From: Actinomortierella ambigua
Taxonomy: Eukaryota > Mortierellomycota > Mortierellomycetes > Mortierellales > Mortierellaceae
Length of the DNA: 20,090 nt
Assembly (NCBI GenBank): GCA_016098155.1
Contig: JAAAJB010000623.1
Location: 1 to 20,090, forward strand
Direction of reading: 5' to 3'
Shown piece by piece: positions 1-9,087 of the stretch. The notes under the pieces were generated by a model. That model searched no databases. It was not told the DNA's origin and saw nothing but the letters and a program-made list of their open reading frames with translations. The number at the start of each line of letters is the position of its first letter. Within the stretch, counting starts at the first letter, position 1. The position numbers were made by a program, and so were the translations under genes.

Positions 1-108
1 ACCCTATGTTACGAGTCTCTAATAAATCTCCAGTAAAGTAGGAACAGGGCTTACCACTCGTCTAAGGGGGGGGGGGGCAGAAGAAGCTTTGTTAATTATA
101 AATATTTT

Positions 109-156
109 CCCCAGAGGGGGCCCTTTGATTTTTTGCCCCGCAGGGGCCCACTGGGG
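109..156 (+). repeat. 48-nt composite double-hairpin element, copy A
   Basis: Two GC-rich double hairpins are joined by the spacer GATTTTTTG. The reverse complement of this block recurs at 8799-8846 with a single mismatch. The left half alone recurs at 3394-3420. The composite is therefore a discrete duplicated unit and not random GC drift. Confidence 0.85.
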
Positions 157-543
157 AATTTAAATCCAATAAATAGCCTTCGGCCCACCAGGTAAATAAA
201 GCGGAAGCCTATGCTTCCGCTCGAGGCGAACGGGTCGAGGCTTTGTTTATTTTATAGTATTAAAACATTTAGGCTCAATGTATGGGCCGTAAGGGCAATA
301 CCTTAATAGGGATTAAATTTTATAGCGCATCCCTATAAAAATTAACTTTATATTATACGCCGTGGGCGCCCGCTAGGTGAAAAATTTTTTAAATTATTAT
401 ACTAAAACAAATCCCTTATAAAAATTAATCATATATATTTTGAGCCTTTAATATAGTCTATTTTAAGTAAAGCCTTAAAATACATTTTAAACCGAGTTAA
501 GCCTTATTAGTCCTGAAATACATTGGTTTAATTTATACACCTA

Positions 544-566
544 CCCCCCAGGGGGCCCCTGCGGGG
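544..566 (-). repeat. Double-hairpin element (GC cluster)
   Basis: Two adjacent GC stems in the minus orientation, read on the plus strand as CCCCCAGGGGG followed by CCCCTGCGGGG. Each stem has a tiny loop. This is the typical form of the family, which resembles the double-hairpin elements described from Allomyces and other fungal mtDNAs. Confidence 0.8.
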
Positions 567-796
567 CTAATGAACTCAACAAGGCTTACAATTTGCTTAT
601 ATAATACACATAAGTAATCCAAAGGACTCACCTGGGACCCGGGGCCAGGGCTTTGCTTATCAATAGAAAATGTTATAGGGAAGACCTAAAATTTAGTTTT
701 TAGGGAAGACCTATAGTCAACAGCCTAAGTATTAGGTTATATGGTAAATATATTACACTTTACCTAGTCTAAACCTATTTTCTCAAAAAAATACTT

Positions 797-818
797 GCCC
801 AAAGGGCCCCCTCTGGGG
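797..818 (+). repeat. Double-hairpin element, variant
   Basis: Variant stems GCCCAAAGGGC and CCCCTCTGGGG. The first loop is AAA in place of GCA. Confidence 0.65.
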
Positions 819-836
819 TATATTAATTTGTTCTTA

Positions 837-854
837 CCCAGGGGGCCCCTGCGG
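837..854 (-). repeat. Double-hairpin element, shortened
   Basis: Minus-orientation copy only 18 nt after the previous element. The outer bases of the second stem are lost. Confidence 0.6.
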
Positions 855-928
855 CTAATGTTTTAACAAAGCAAAGAGCGAAGAAATGTAATATACAGAA
901 AAGTAAACACGTTCTGTCCCATAGTCTT

Positions 929-1084
929 TTAATAAACTGGGAGTTTTGTTAAAGCCATTCTTATATTAAAAAGTAATGGGTATTGTGGTAAGATATACGT
1001 CGATAAAACATAAAGAATTACTAAGAATAGTAAAAAAGAAAATGACAACATATTTACAAAGTAAAATGGTAATAATTGAGGCAT
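929..1084 (-). CDS. atp8: ATP synthase F0 subunit 8
   Basis: This encodes subunit 8 of the membrane part of mitochondrial ATP synthase, a short single-span inner-membrane protein. The translation is 51 residues and starts [17 protein letters not shown], the fungal Atp8 signature MPQL-PFYF. A hydrophobic span follows at about residues 8-32. The [12 protein letters not shown] segment matches the conserved KYILPR-type motif, and the tail is basic (R42, K47). The ATG at 1084 is chosen because it gives the canonical N-terminus; the stop is TAA at 929-931. Length is normal for the family (about 48-52). No atp6 follows within the window on this strand, although the two are often adjacent in fungi. 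A hairpin lies about 115 nt upstream (1199-1223). No Trp codon is present. Confidence 0.95.
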   Translation of the reverse strand: MPQLLPFYFVNMLSFSFLLFLVILYVLSTYILPQYPLLFNIRMALTKLPVY

Positions 1085-1198
1085 TCTGTTAATTTAATAA
1101 ATGAAATTAAAAATTGATTTTTCCGTAGAAAAATGAAGTTAATGTTTATCTAAAGAAATATTTTCCCTGAGATAGTAAAATCGGACCTGGCATTTACT

Positions 1199-1223
1199 CT
1201 ATGATTATTTAAAAAAATCATAG
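1199..1223. other. Perfect 8-bp hairpin upstream of atp8
   Basis: CTATGATT at 1199-1206 pairs with AATCATAG at 1216-1223 across a 9-nt A/T loop. It lies about 115 nt before the atp8 start on the minus strand. It could be a processing or promoter-linked structure; nothing else supports a role. Confidence 0.45.
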
Positions 1224-1312
1224 GTGCTCTATATGGTCATGGGCCAAACAAAGTAATAGGTTTACATGCCTCTGCCTAAGTTTAAACCCCAATATATTAC
1301 ATAGATAATATA

Positions 1313-1333
1313 CCCCAGGGGTCCCTGCGGCCC
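1313..1333 (-). repeat. Double-hairpin element
   Basis: Stem CCCCAGGGG followed by a degenerate second stem, TCCCTGCGGCCC. It opens a cluster of three elements within 145 nt (1313-1454). Confidence 0.65.
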
Positions 1334-1370
1334 GTGATAATAAAATAAATCTTTGTTCTACGAATTTTTA

Positions 1371-1391
1371 CCCCCAGGGGGCCCCTGCGGG
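1371..1391 (-). repeat. Double-hairpin element
   Basis: Full minus-orientation copy, the middle one of the 1313-1454 cluster. Confidence 0.75.
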
Positions 1392-1433
1392 CAAATAATT
1401 TAATTTTGTGTCACGGTCAAATTTAAAAATTTT

Positions 1434-1454
1434 CCCCAGGGGGCCCCCTGCGGG
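1434..1454 (-). repeat. Double-hairpin element
   Basis: Minus-orientation copy followed 21 nt later by a run of 13 G (1476-1488). An apparent 90-codon plus-strand frame runs through this element, the G run and the trnD 3' end; I regard it as spurious. Confidence 0.75.
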
Positions 1455-1671
1455 CTTCTTTCATACATATGAAATGGGGGGGGGGGGGTCACCATATTTA
1501 CTTATTAGCCTTTATAAGGAAAACAACGCAAAGCCCAGCCCGAACCCAGACCCGGGTGAGCCCTTTGGTAATACAATAAAGGTTCCATCAGAAAGAAAAG
1601 AAAGGACTTGGCTATTAATCCAAAATTTGTTAGAAAAGGTAATTACCTTATATAGAAGTCTTTTAATTCAT

Positions 1672-1745
1672 CGGGATTAAACGGATTCGAACCGATATCT
1701 TCATAATCGACAATTATGTGCTCTACCTAATTAAGCTATAGTCCC
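1672..1745 (-). tRNA. trnD: tRNA-Asp (GUC)
   Basis: A minus-strand cloverleaf. The acceptor GGGACTA/TAATCCC has one C-A mismatch. The D-arm contains AATTAGG. The anticodon arm is CATAA-TTGTCGA-TTATG, a perfect 5-bp stem with anticodon GTC. The T-loop is TTCGAAT. The discriminator is G. CCA is not encoded. Confidence 0.9.
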
Positions 1746-2118
1746 TATAATATATAATAATTATATAGCTCCGGCTCCGAAGAAGCTTGGACCTTGTGGG
1801 TTAAGATAAAAAGCCAGCCCCGCAGGGGCCCCTGGGGGGGGGGGGTGAGTGTTTATTTAAATCGTTTTCGGGGCCATCGGAAAAACAAAACGGTAACGGA
1901 GGGTTTTCGCTCGTCCCGGGCGAACCGAGGCTTTACTTTTCCCCTAAGTCTCGGGTTAGTTAGGTGATAGGGGCGGGCTGTGAAAATGGTAGTGGAGTTA
2001 GAAATAATATTTATATTCATTGAATCCAAAGCATGAAGGTGAGATTCATACCACAAATGGCTCAAGATGAATTCTGTTGGACATATAGAGTTTGAGTGGT
2101 CATTTTTAATAACTATAG
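1746..2118. other. Spacer between trnD and trnM
   Basis: It contains one full double-hairpin element (1818-1845) that ends in a long G run. A 70-codon minus-strand frame covers 1853-2065. Its first half (HALDSMNINIISNSTTIF) looks coding-like, but the rest runs into GC-rich repeat and I find no family for it, so it is not called as a gene. Confidence 0.5.
1818..1845 (+). repeat. Double-hairpin element with G-run tail
   Basis: Plus-orientation copy, CCCCGCAGGGG then CCCCTGGGG, extended by extra G residues to a run of 12. Confidence 0.75.
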
Positions 2119-2187
2119 TAGGAACAGTAGAATCGAACTACCATTAAAAGATCATGAGTCTTATGTGTTACCATTACACTAATTCCT
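2119..2187 (-). tRNA. trnM: tRNA-Met (CAU)
   Basis: A minus-strand cloverleaf. The acceptor AGGAATT pairs with TGTTCCT (last pair weak). The D-arm is TGT-AATGGTA-ACA. The anticodon loop is CTCATGA with U33 and anticodon CAT. The T-arm is GGTAG-TTCGATT-CTACT. The discriminator is A. Initiator and elongator forms, or a CAU tRNA modified to read AUA, cannot be told apart from sequence alone. Confidence 0.85.
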
Positions 2188-2222
2188 ATTAATTATACTA
2201 ACCCTATTTCGTATAAGATAAG

Positions 2223-2243
2223 CCCGCAGGGGCCCCCTGGGGG
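2223..2243 (+). repeat. Double-hairpin element
   Basis: Plus-orientation CCCGCAGGGG plus CCCCTGGGG, 35 nt beyond the 5' end of trnM. Confidence 0.75.
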
Positions 2244-2382
2244 AAAGAGTTTTTAAATAACCTTATCTTGTCTAACATCGTGTATAACATTGCTTATAAT
2301 GGTATTAACTAAGTGTGTTTTATATACGCCTCAGGCGCCTTCGGCGTTAATTTAACGCAACCACGCGCCATATGCCGAAATA

Positions 2383-2405
2383 TAGCCTGTTAAAACAATA
2401 GTCTA
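2383..2405 (-). pseudogene. Diverged 23-nt copy of the rnl 3' region
   Basis: It matches 3617-3639, inside the 3'-terminal part of rnl, at 21 of 23 positions and in the same orientation. It lies about 1.2 kb past the rnl 3' end. It is too short for certainty. Confidence 0.35.
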
Positions 2406-2826
2406 CCTTATTAATTAAAATTGGAGCCCGTAGGGCCCTACGGACAAATAATAAATAAAATTTGGCCCACCTCACGTAAGGGGCAAGGTTATCACAAGAA
2501 TTTTTTAGTCCACTAGGGCCTACGACCTAAAATAATTAATGCCATCCCCGGAGGGGACTAAATTAGTATTACGTTCCTGTTTCCTGACTCCAATCTAAAA
2601 ACTCGCCTCGGCCCGTTTGAGGCCTCGCTTACCTCCTTCTAGAATATAGCTCAGGTGTGAAACTTTCTTTACACCTCGAGCGGGATTTGTTTTGAATAAG
2701 AATAGCCCTCCCCGGACCGCAGGACCGGAGCCCTGGGGGGCAAAAAAAGGCCAGAACCAAATTTAAAGAAAGCCTGGTCCTACAAACTAGCCTTTGTAAT
2801 CATTGTTAAAAATTTTTATAAACTAG

Positions 2827-2848
2827 CCCGCAGGGGCCCTCTGGGGGG
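2827..2848 (+). repeat. Double-hairpin element
   Basis: Plus-orientation copy with second stem CCCTCTGGGGGG. Confidence 0.7.
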
Positions 2849-3052
2849 ATGTAAAAATAAGTTAATTTTGACCGCAGGGAGCTACTGCTTAGATTATTCT
2901 TACTGAGTTATCTTCTTAAGGTACACTAAGTATAAAGTAAAAATAAAACAAAGCCCTTTGGCCCAGGGTCCGGGGCCGACTCTTTGGTATTTATGTATTC
3001 TAGTAATACTCCAACAGTTCTTTCTCATAAATTTAATTCTTATTCAGAAATA

Positions 3053-3076
3053 CCCCCCCAGGGGGCCCCTGCGGGG
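3053..3076 (-). repeat. Double-hairpin element
   Basis: Full minus-orientation copy nearly identical to the one at 544-566. Confidence 0.8.
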
Positions 3077-3125
3077 CAAAACATTTCTTTGTATTATAAT
3101 GACCATTTATAAATATAAAGACCAT

Positions 3126-3176
3126 TATAAATATAATGATTATTTATAAATATAATGATTATTTATAAATATAATT
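3126..3176. repeat. 19-nt tandem repeat, 2.7 copies
   Basis: The unit TATAAATATAATGATTATT occurs at 3126-3144 and 3145-3163, with a partial third copy from 3164. It is pure A/T apart from one G per unit and is likely a slippage product. Confidence 0.85.
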
Positions 3177-3393
3177 ACCATATTTAAATACCTCCGGCCG
3201 CAGTATCGAGGCCCTTATTAAGAATAGTAAAATAGCGCCTTGTGAACAATGGATATTATCATCATCTAAGAAATAAGAACTAAATCCATAGTAGGATTAT
3301 ATACTATAGCTTATTTTTAATTAGACAAAGTCTAATTCCTAAGGGGGGGGGCTTGGTCCTGGGACCTTTGCTACTTTTTATTTTTATTCAATA

Positions 3394-3420
3394 CCCCAGA
3401 GGGGGCCCTTTGATTTTTTG
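3394..3420 (+). repeat. Half of the composite double-hairpin element
   Basis: It is identical to the left half of copy A (109-135), including the GATTTTTTG spacer, and then diverges exactly where the second double hairpin would begin. Confidence 0.75.
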
Positions 3421-3589
3421 CGAATGTAATTAATTGTCGATATTGACGAATTTTTTTATGACCCAACCGGGCGTTATTGATAAGATAATTTTTAAGATTA
3501 TTAATATTTAGTGCTAGATGGCTAAAAATATTACTATTCTTACACCTCATAATCAACTTTTATCAGGCAGAGCCTTATATTGTTGAATT

Positions 3590-4017
3590 CTCATATCTAA
3601 CTAGATAGTTTATGGGTAGCCTATTAAAGCAATAGTCTATTGCTAATTTTAATCCTTAGTTAAACCTAAGGGAAGAATAATTCATAGCTCTGTTTCCTAC
3701 TTATATGCTTTCAGTAGTTATCATTTATGCACATAGCTTTCCAGCCATGCATTCATTGTAATGTTATACAACTGGTAAACCATAGGTGCACTTAATCTGG
3801 TCCTTGCGTACTAAGATAAACTGCTATTCTTATTCTAATTCCTACAGTAGATATAATCAATACTGATTCACATCGTATTAAACCCAACTCACGTACCTTT
3901 TTACTCGACGAACAGTCGAACCCTTGGGAGCAACTACAACCCCCAGGAAAAGATGAGTCGACATCGAGGTGCCGGACCACTGAGTCAATATGGACTCTCG
4001 TCAGTGACTAGCCTGTT
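3590..4017 (-). rRNA. rnl: Large-subunit rRNA, exon 2 (end of domain V, domain VI)
   Basis: The 3' exon of mitochondrial LSU rRNA. Read on the minus strand it starts AACAGGCTAG, the continuation of the peptidyl-transferase loop after the omega site. GGCACCTCGATGTCG follows near 3974, corresponding to E. coli about 2485-2500. The sarcin-ricin loop appears as AGTACGCAAGGACC at about 3799-3812, then GCTGAAAGCAT-like helix VI sequence, and CTTTAATAGGCTACCC near the end. The 3' boundary is approximate, set by the match to the E. coli GTTGATAGGC region. Confidence 0.92.
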
Positions 4018-4119
4018 CAATTATTTGTTATCGTATAGCTGTTTATTCTATACTTCAGATAGTTACCTATCTGTTCAGACTATATCATCAACATTTATCA
4101 ATAAATTAAGTGGGAGTTC

Positions 4120-4800
4120 TTATGTCTTTCTATTAGTTGGCAGCTTATGTCTCATAGATTTTATTATAAAAGGATCTACTAGTTCTAAAAACTTATTATA
4201 ACTTCTACCAGAGATTACAATAATCCATCTACCTTTATTTTGTTTAATCCAAGTAATTAAGCCAAATTTAGTTTGAAGCTCTAAAGCCATATCACTAACT
4301 TCAGTCTCAGTAAAACATTGTGTATTTAACACTATTCCTTTACCTTCATTCGACGTATAATCTAATTTCCCTCCATCATCCATAAACCAATAAGCTAAAC
4401 CTCTTGGTGTTAAATGATCTTTGATTAAATTAGGGCTTATACCTTTCTTATTACTTGAATTAATAAATAATTCAGCTAATGGATTAAAACCTTCATGGCT
4501 AAAAGTTTGGAATACCCAAGTTTTTACTTTGTTCCCATTCTTGTTAACACGTACTTGTTCTCTTGGTTCTGATAAAATCCATTCAGAGAAAATTGAATAA
4601 ACATGAAAAGCGTAATCCTTTTGCGAATCACCCCATTCAAATTTTATTCTATACGTATTACCCTTGTTCTGAGTTTGTAAACTAGCGTCTCCTAAAACTA
4701 AACCGATAGCTGTTTCCATTTGTAATTGAGTTAAATTAGTTAACTTAGCTTTAAGTTCTCTTAACTCTTTACTGTTTGGATTAATATTAACTTTGTTCAT
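4120..4800 (-). CDS. LAGLIDADG homing endonuclease, I-SceI family
   Basis: This is an intron-encoded double-motif LAGLIDADG endonuclease of 226 residues, close to I-SceI in length (235) and layout. The first motif AIGLVLGDA is at residues 31-39 (acidic D38) and is followed by a KFEWG segment. The second motif, LAYWFMDDGG, is at about 135-144 (D141). GIVLNTQCFTETEV and a C-terminal MRHKLPT block also match the family. Such enzymes cleave intronless rnl at the omega site and drive intron spread; that role is inferred from family and position. The ATG at 4800 overlaps the TGA of a 15-codon mini-ORF copied from the rps3 start. All six Trp codons are TGG. The frame is intact, so activity is plausible. 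Confidence 0.93.
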   Translation of the reverse strand: MNKVNINPNSKELRELKAKLTNLTQLQMETAIGLVLGDASLQTQNKGNTYRIKFEWGDSQKDYAFHVYSIFSEWILSEPREQVRVNKNGNKVKTWVFQTFSHEGFNPLAELFINSSNKKGISPNLIKDHLTPRGLAYWFMDDGGKLDYTSNEGKGIVLNTQCFTETEVSDMALELQTKFGLITWIKQNKGRWIIVISGRSYNKFLELVDPFIIKSMRHKLPTNRKT

Positions 4801-4844
4801 ATTATCCTTATATTTATATGCTCTTTAATCCTAATTTTGTCCAT
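4797..4844 (-). CDS. 15-codon mini-ORF copied from the rps3 start, overlapping the endonuclease
   Basis: On the minus strand the codons spell MDKIRIKEH, identical to the first nine residues of rps3, then INIRII and a stop. Plus-strand positions 4817-4846 are identical over 30 nt to 10972-11001, which span the rps3 start. The terminal TGA overlaps the endonuclease ATG as ATGA. This arrangement could allow termination-reinitiation. Whether it is translated is unknown. Confidence 0.6.
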   Translation of the reverse strand: MDKIRIKEHINIRII

Positions 4845-5246
4845 AATCCTCACGAAGGAGGCTAGATAAATAATTGATAGATATCAATCACCAGGATGAG
4901 AATCACTCTTTTAATCCTGGAAATAAGAAAAATAGCCCGCAGGGCCGATCTAATTCTTATTTTTTATCTTTATTTAAAAATAAATTATCTTCCGGATCAT
5001 ATAAATTAATTAAAACATAAAAATTACCACAAGGCTCTGTGAGCCTAACTTTATATCAAATGTTGTCGGGCGCTCTTGGAGAGATTATTGTTGACATAAC
5101 TCACTCTCTAGTCGTTGAACGTTCTTATTTCATTAAATATGTCGAAATAAGCTTCGCTGCAGATTGAGTTTAGATAAGCTAAACTTGTTAATGCAATTCA
5201 CCCGATTTGTTTACTCGACCTTTCGATCGAGGGGGACAACATTCCT

Positions 5247-8150
5247 ATCCCTAGAGTAACTTTTATCAGTTGTGCGATAGCCATTCCATAATGAAACTAT
5301 CGGATCACTATGACCCGCTTACGCGTCTGTTCGACTTTTTTGTCTTACAGTTAAGCTTGTTTATACCATTACACTTAATTAGGTTATCATAAACCCATTG
5401 GTTTCCATCCAATTTAAACAAACCTTTGTACTTCTCAGATACTATTTATGAGAATCCCGCCCCAGGCAAACTGCCAATTAATCACTTTCCCTTTGGGGAA
5501 CCTTCACAAAATCACCCCCTTTAAGAATGATTTTATGAAATTATCCAGGTCCTTCGTAAAACGAAGGAAGAATATTTAAATAATTATATATTTAACCTAT
5601 AAATTTTATGACCCTAAACAGATCATAAAATTTTCCCTTTTGAGAAGGAACAAGGATAAATTATATCCACAGAGGTACCTGCGGGGCCCTATGGGCCTAA
5701 TATAAAAATAAAATCTTAGTTAATTCTACACTAAGTTAAGGGCTTTCAATTTTGTCTAATCAACTACCTTATCGCTGAATCTTAGCATAAAATTAACAAT
5801 AATTAACTACAGTAAAGCTTCATAGGGTCTTCGTGTCTAGCTGTAGGTAAACCGCATCATCACGGTTAGTTCAATTTCACTGAGTCTCTCCTGGAGACAG
5901 TTGAAGTATCGTTAAACCATTCATGCACGTCAGCAATTATCTGACTAGGTATTTCGCTACCTTAGGACTGTCATAGTTACAGCCGCTATTGACCAATGTT
6001 TAATTTTTGATCGTGAAACCAAAAATTTTATACGTTTAGCATTGAGCAGGTATCACACTTTATACATCCACTATTGTGTTAGCAAAGTGTTGTGTTTTTA
6101 GTAAACAGTCGTACCTCACAATTTTGTGCCGGCCACTAGTTTGTACTAGCAGCCACTCTTTCTTTCGAAATTACAGAGTTAATTTGCCTAGTTCCTTCAG
6201 GAGAGTTCTCTCAACACCTTAGTATTTTCTACCTGCCCACCAGTGTCGGTTTAGAGTACGGTATATTGTATATTATTTTTTCCTGTATAAATAAAAAAAA
6301 TAAATCAATTTCAGACCTTATAACAAGACCTATAAAGATCTTCGGTTTAATTTAAACCCCCGAAAGGAAGTCTTAAATCGCCTGACTGCTCATTGTGTGA
6401 ACAAGCCAGGGAATTAATTTATTTTCTGTTAAATATATTTATAATAAATTCCTCATCGATCAAAGCTTTCGCTTATATTCTTAGAGACCGTTTAACCCAT
6501 AGCAATTTAATTTTTCTATGGAACCCTTAGGCATTCGGTGAAGCATATTTTAATGCTTTTGCGTTACTCATGTCAGCATAATCTCTACTATTATGTCAAG
6601 GAGATCGAAGACCTCCCTTCATTCCATTTATAGTATGTTCTGCTACCCAGCAAATTTTAGTTATAACCCCCTCATCCATATAAGGGTGTGATTATTACAA
6701 TTAAGTCTTGCAACTATATTTGTAATAAAAGGGCCGGTCCTGATAGACGGCCCTTTTATTATTTTGCAGATAGAACATCGGTAAAATACTTTAGACCCGT
6801 TAAATTATTGGTGCATCATATATTAAAAAAAGACCATTGAGCATTTACGCTTTCTCTAAATGATTGCTGCCTCCAAGCCTACATAATGGATGTTTTCTAT
6901 ACGACACTACCTTATATTCACTTAGTATTTATTTAGGGACCTTAGTTACTATTCTGGGCTCTTCCCCATTCGACTATCGGCCTTAGCACCCATAGTCTGA
7001 CCCTATATCTTGAATTTATAACCATTGGTTTGATTGCCTTTAGTGGGTAGAATCGTTATGATCCCCCCATTAGATATAAATCACATTAATTGGCCCTACA
7101 GGCTAAGTTAACACAATCCCAATATTACCATAAATGATAAATGGATCGCTAAAAGCAGAGCACTACTTGCTATAATTCAAATATAGATCCTACCTAAATA
7201 GGTTTCGCAGAATACCAGCTATCTCTAGGTAAGATTAGCCTTTCACTCCCTATCACGGCTCATCCAGTACTATTGCAACAGTAGTTGGTTCGGTCTTACA
7301 CCTGGCCATGATAAGATCACCTAGTTTCGGGTCTTATATATAGTACTTTCCTCATAAATTTCAATAACCTAAGCTATTGTTATTTAGATCGCTTTCACTA
7401 AGTATTATTATAATTATTATCAAATTGCCCACAGGGGCCCCCCTTGGGGGAAATAATTCTATTTTTTACTCGCACTACTTATAAACTCGCTGACCCATGA
7501 TGCAAAAGGTACGTCGTTATACTATTTTATTCTTTTTCGTACTTCGACTGCTTATAAGATTATTGATTCAGGTTCTATTTCACCAGTTATCTACTTACTT
7601 TTCAACATTTCCCTCACGGTACTATTCACTATCGCTCAATGATTATATTTAGCCTTAGAGGATGGTTCCCCTTATTCAGACAGATTATCTTCCATCTTAC
7701 TTTTTTTATTTCATCAACTACTATTTAAGGTAGATTAATGATTTATAACTTAATTACTACGGGACTATCACCCTCTTTGGAATAAATTCACTTCCAGAAA
7801 TTTAAACCCAAAACGCCTGTAAGGTGTTAGGGGAAAAATTTTTATATTTTCATAAATAAGTTATATATTTATTGCTAGTTTTTACTAGCAGGCTTATCTG
7901 TTTTCGCTCACCACTACTAGCAGAATCTCGGTTGATTTATTTTCCTCTTATTACTTAGATGTTTCAGTTCATAAGGTTGTTTATTAATTTTAGTCACTCC
8001 TTCTCTAAAAAGAAAGATTGACAAATTTTTGGTTTTCCATAGGATAACCCTAGATTTAGCTATGCTTCATATTATTAGCTAGGATATTTGGTAATTATAC
8101 CTCCTTTGTAATCATTGGCTAGTCATCCTCAATTAATCTCTTTATTATCT
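5247..8150 (-). rRNA. rnl: Large-subunit rRNA, exon 1 (domains I-V)
   Basis: The 5' exon of mitochondrial LSU rRNA, read on the minus strand. Landmarks include GAACTGAAACATCTAAGTA and AAATCAACCGAGATTC near 7930-7975 (domain I, E. coli about 200-240). Domain II spans 7207-7328, with GAGATAGCTGGT and GTGAAAGGC. GGCTGTAACTATGAC and CCTAAGGTAGCGAAAT lie near 5950-5985 (domain V, about 1915). CTAGGGAT at the intron junction ends the exon. A perfect 13-bp stem at 6724-6736/6748-6760 is a long variable helix. A double-hairpin element interrupts a variable part at 7428-7450. The 5' end is approximate, because the first about 100 nt of rRNA are poorly conserved. Confidence 0.93.
7428..7450 (+). repeat. 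Double-hairpin element inside rnl
   Basis: A CCCACAGGGG/CCCCCTTGGGGG pair lies within the rRNA gene, between the domain II segment and domain I. It probably sits in a variable loop that tolerates an extra helix. Confidence 0.7.
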
Positions 8151-8501
8151 TAAAAATTATTTTACATATCAATACTGTTATTTTAATAAAACCTGGTTTC
8201 ATTAATTTTTTTTCTTTATAAACTATAATTCCTTATTACTTTACTAATTATGATCACTAAGCCGGGTACATACAAACCCTAGCCTCTTTAATTTACATAT
8301 ATATCACACACATAATTAATTCAAAGGCTCGCCTCAGGCAGGCTAGTATTATAGTAATATTAGGTTTTGATCTTTCTTGTCATTTTTCTTTTAAAGGATT
8401 AAGTACCCTTTAAATAAATCCGCCTAAATCATATACTTTACCACTTCGTTTGTTAAGGCAAGCTAAATATATATGATTAACGCATATCTTAAACTTTTTC
8501 T

Positions 8502-8523
8502 CCCAGAGGGCCCTACGGGGGGG
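8502..8523. repeat. GC hairpin element, variant
   Basis: CCCAGAGGG is followed by CCCTACGGGG, a diverged double hairpin. Confidence 0.6.
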
Positions 8524-8798
8524 TTATAAAATATCTTAGGATCTTTGTGTCCTAATATTTTATGTCCAAGAAATATATTTAGTATTACACTACCTAAGAG
8601 TATTTAAATCTAAACGATTAAAGTATATAATATGAGAGTTCTTATATTAATAGGTTTAAATACCGCAGGAGCCAGGTACTGCGGCCGGAGGCTAAATTTA
8701 TTTATTGATTGATAGGTTAACATGAGTACTAGAAATTCAAACTTTAACCCATAAGATATTAATATATATTTTACTCCCTATTAATAACTTATTTATTT

Positions 8799-8846
8799 CC
8801 CCAGTGGGCCCCTGCGGGGCAAAAAATCAAAGGCCCCCCTCTGGGG
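8799..8846 (-). repeat. 48-nt composite double-hairpin element, copy B
   Basis: The reverse complement of copy A (109-156) with one mismatch (GGGCCCC versus GGCCCCC). The two copies form an inverted pair about 8.6 kb apart that brackets atp8, trnD, trnM and rnl. Confidence 0.85.
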
Positions 8847-8918
8847 TATTATGAAAACTAAGTAGTATTTCTTATCTTAAGCTAGTACCTTGCTATTTAA
8901 AATAGTTTATGTCCCCCA

Positions 8919-8934
8919 CCCAGGGGCCCCTGGG
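8919..8934. repeat. Double-hairpin element, short
   Basis: CCCAGGGG followed by CCCCTGGG; both loops are minimal. Confidence 0.6.
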
Positions 8935-8978
8935 AGAAAATTATTTTTAATAAGATCCATTTCTCTTTAAATACCTTG

Positions 8979-8996
8979 CCCCAGGGGTCCCTGCGG
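8979..8996 (-). repeat. Double-hairpin element
   Basis: CCCCAGGGGTCCCTGCGG shares the T-for-C change of the copy at 1313-1333, which suggests a subfamily. Confidence 0.65.
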
Positions 8997-9066
8997 CCCA
9001 CTTACACTATAATTTTATATAGTTCACCGTAGGCGCCTCCGGCGTAAACTACAATTAAAATATTTA

Positions 9067-9087
9067 CCCCAGGGGGCCCCAGCGGGG
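9067..9087 (-). repeat. Double-hairpin element
   Basis: Minus-orientation copy with loop AGC in place of TGC in the second stem (CCCCAGCGGGG). Confidence 0.7.

Larger units (their letters stand above)
1..928. other. Spacer rich in GC hairpin elements, no gene found
   Basis: I see no convincing reading frame or complete tRNA here. The stretch is AT-rich and broken by GC-rich hairpin elements and a run of 12 G at 66-77. The first 60 bases have tRNA-like bits on the minus strand (a D-arm-like GAGTGGTAAGC), but no cloverleaf closes within the window. Confidence 0.6.
2188..3590. other. Long spacer before the rnl 3' end
   Basis: No gene is recognised. The spacer holds double-hairpin elements, a GGCGCCTTCGGCG-type hairpin (about 2328-2350), a 19-nt tandem repeat (3126-3176) and a diverged 23-nt copy of the rnl 3' region (2383-2405). 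It also holds a CCCCGGAGGGG hairpin (2545-2556) whose 19-nt flanked form is identical to one in the nad6 3' end. The short frames here run through repeats and look spurious. Confidence 0.55.
4018..5246 (-). mobile_element. Omega-type group I intron in rnl (L2449 site)
   Basis: This is a 1229-nt self-splicing-type intron at the same site as the Saccharomyces omega intron. The 5' exon ends CTAGGGAT and the 3' exon begins AACAGGC. The intron ends in G at 4018, as group I introns do. P7 is visible as GACTA (in CAACGACTA, 5109-5121 region) pairing with TAGTC near the 3' end (GATATAGTCTGAAC). The intron encodes an I-SceI-like endonuclease (4120-4800) between the two core halves. Its 5' core shares long blocks with the cox2 intron, such as GGGTGAATTGCA, TGCAGCGAAGC, CAACGACTA and GAGCGCCC. 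A short CCCGCAGGG hairpin lies near 4935. Confidence 0.93.

Noticed and set aside
1..66. Possible minus-strand tRNA running off the window start
   Set aside because: A D-arm-like GAGTGGTAAGC and a T-stem-like ATAGGGT are visible, but no anticodon arm with U33 closes in between and the 3' part is outside the window.
1408..1680. 90-codon plus-strand open frame
   Set aside because: It begins at a non-ATG codon, runs through a double-hairpin element and a 13-G run, and ends inside trnD; no family resemblance.
1853..2065. 70-codon minus-strand frame with a PYHL motif recalling the Cox3 start
   Set aside because: Only four residues match and the following sequence is GC repeat; no further Cox3 sequence follows.
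3792..4201. Open frames on both strands over 3792-4201
   Set aside because: They overlap conserved domain V-VI rRNA and the intron 3' core, so they are shadows.
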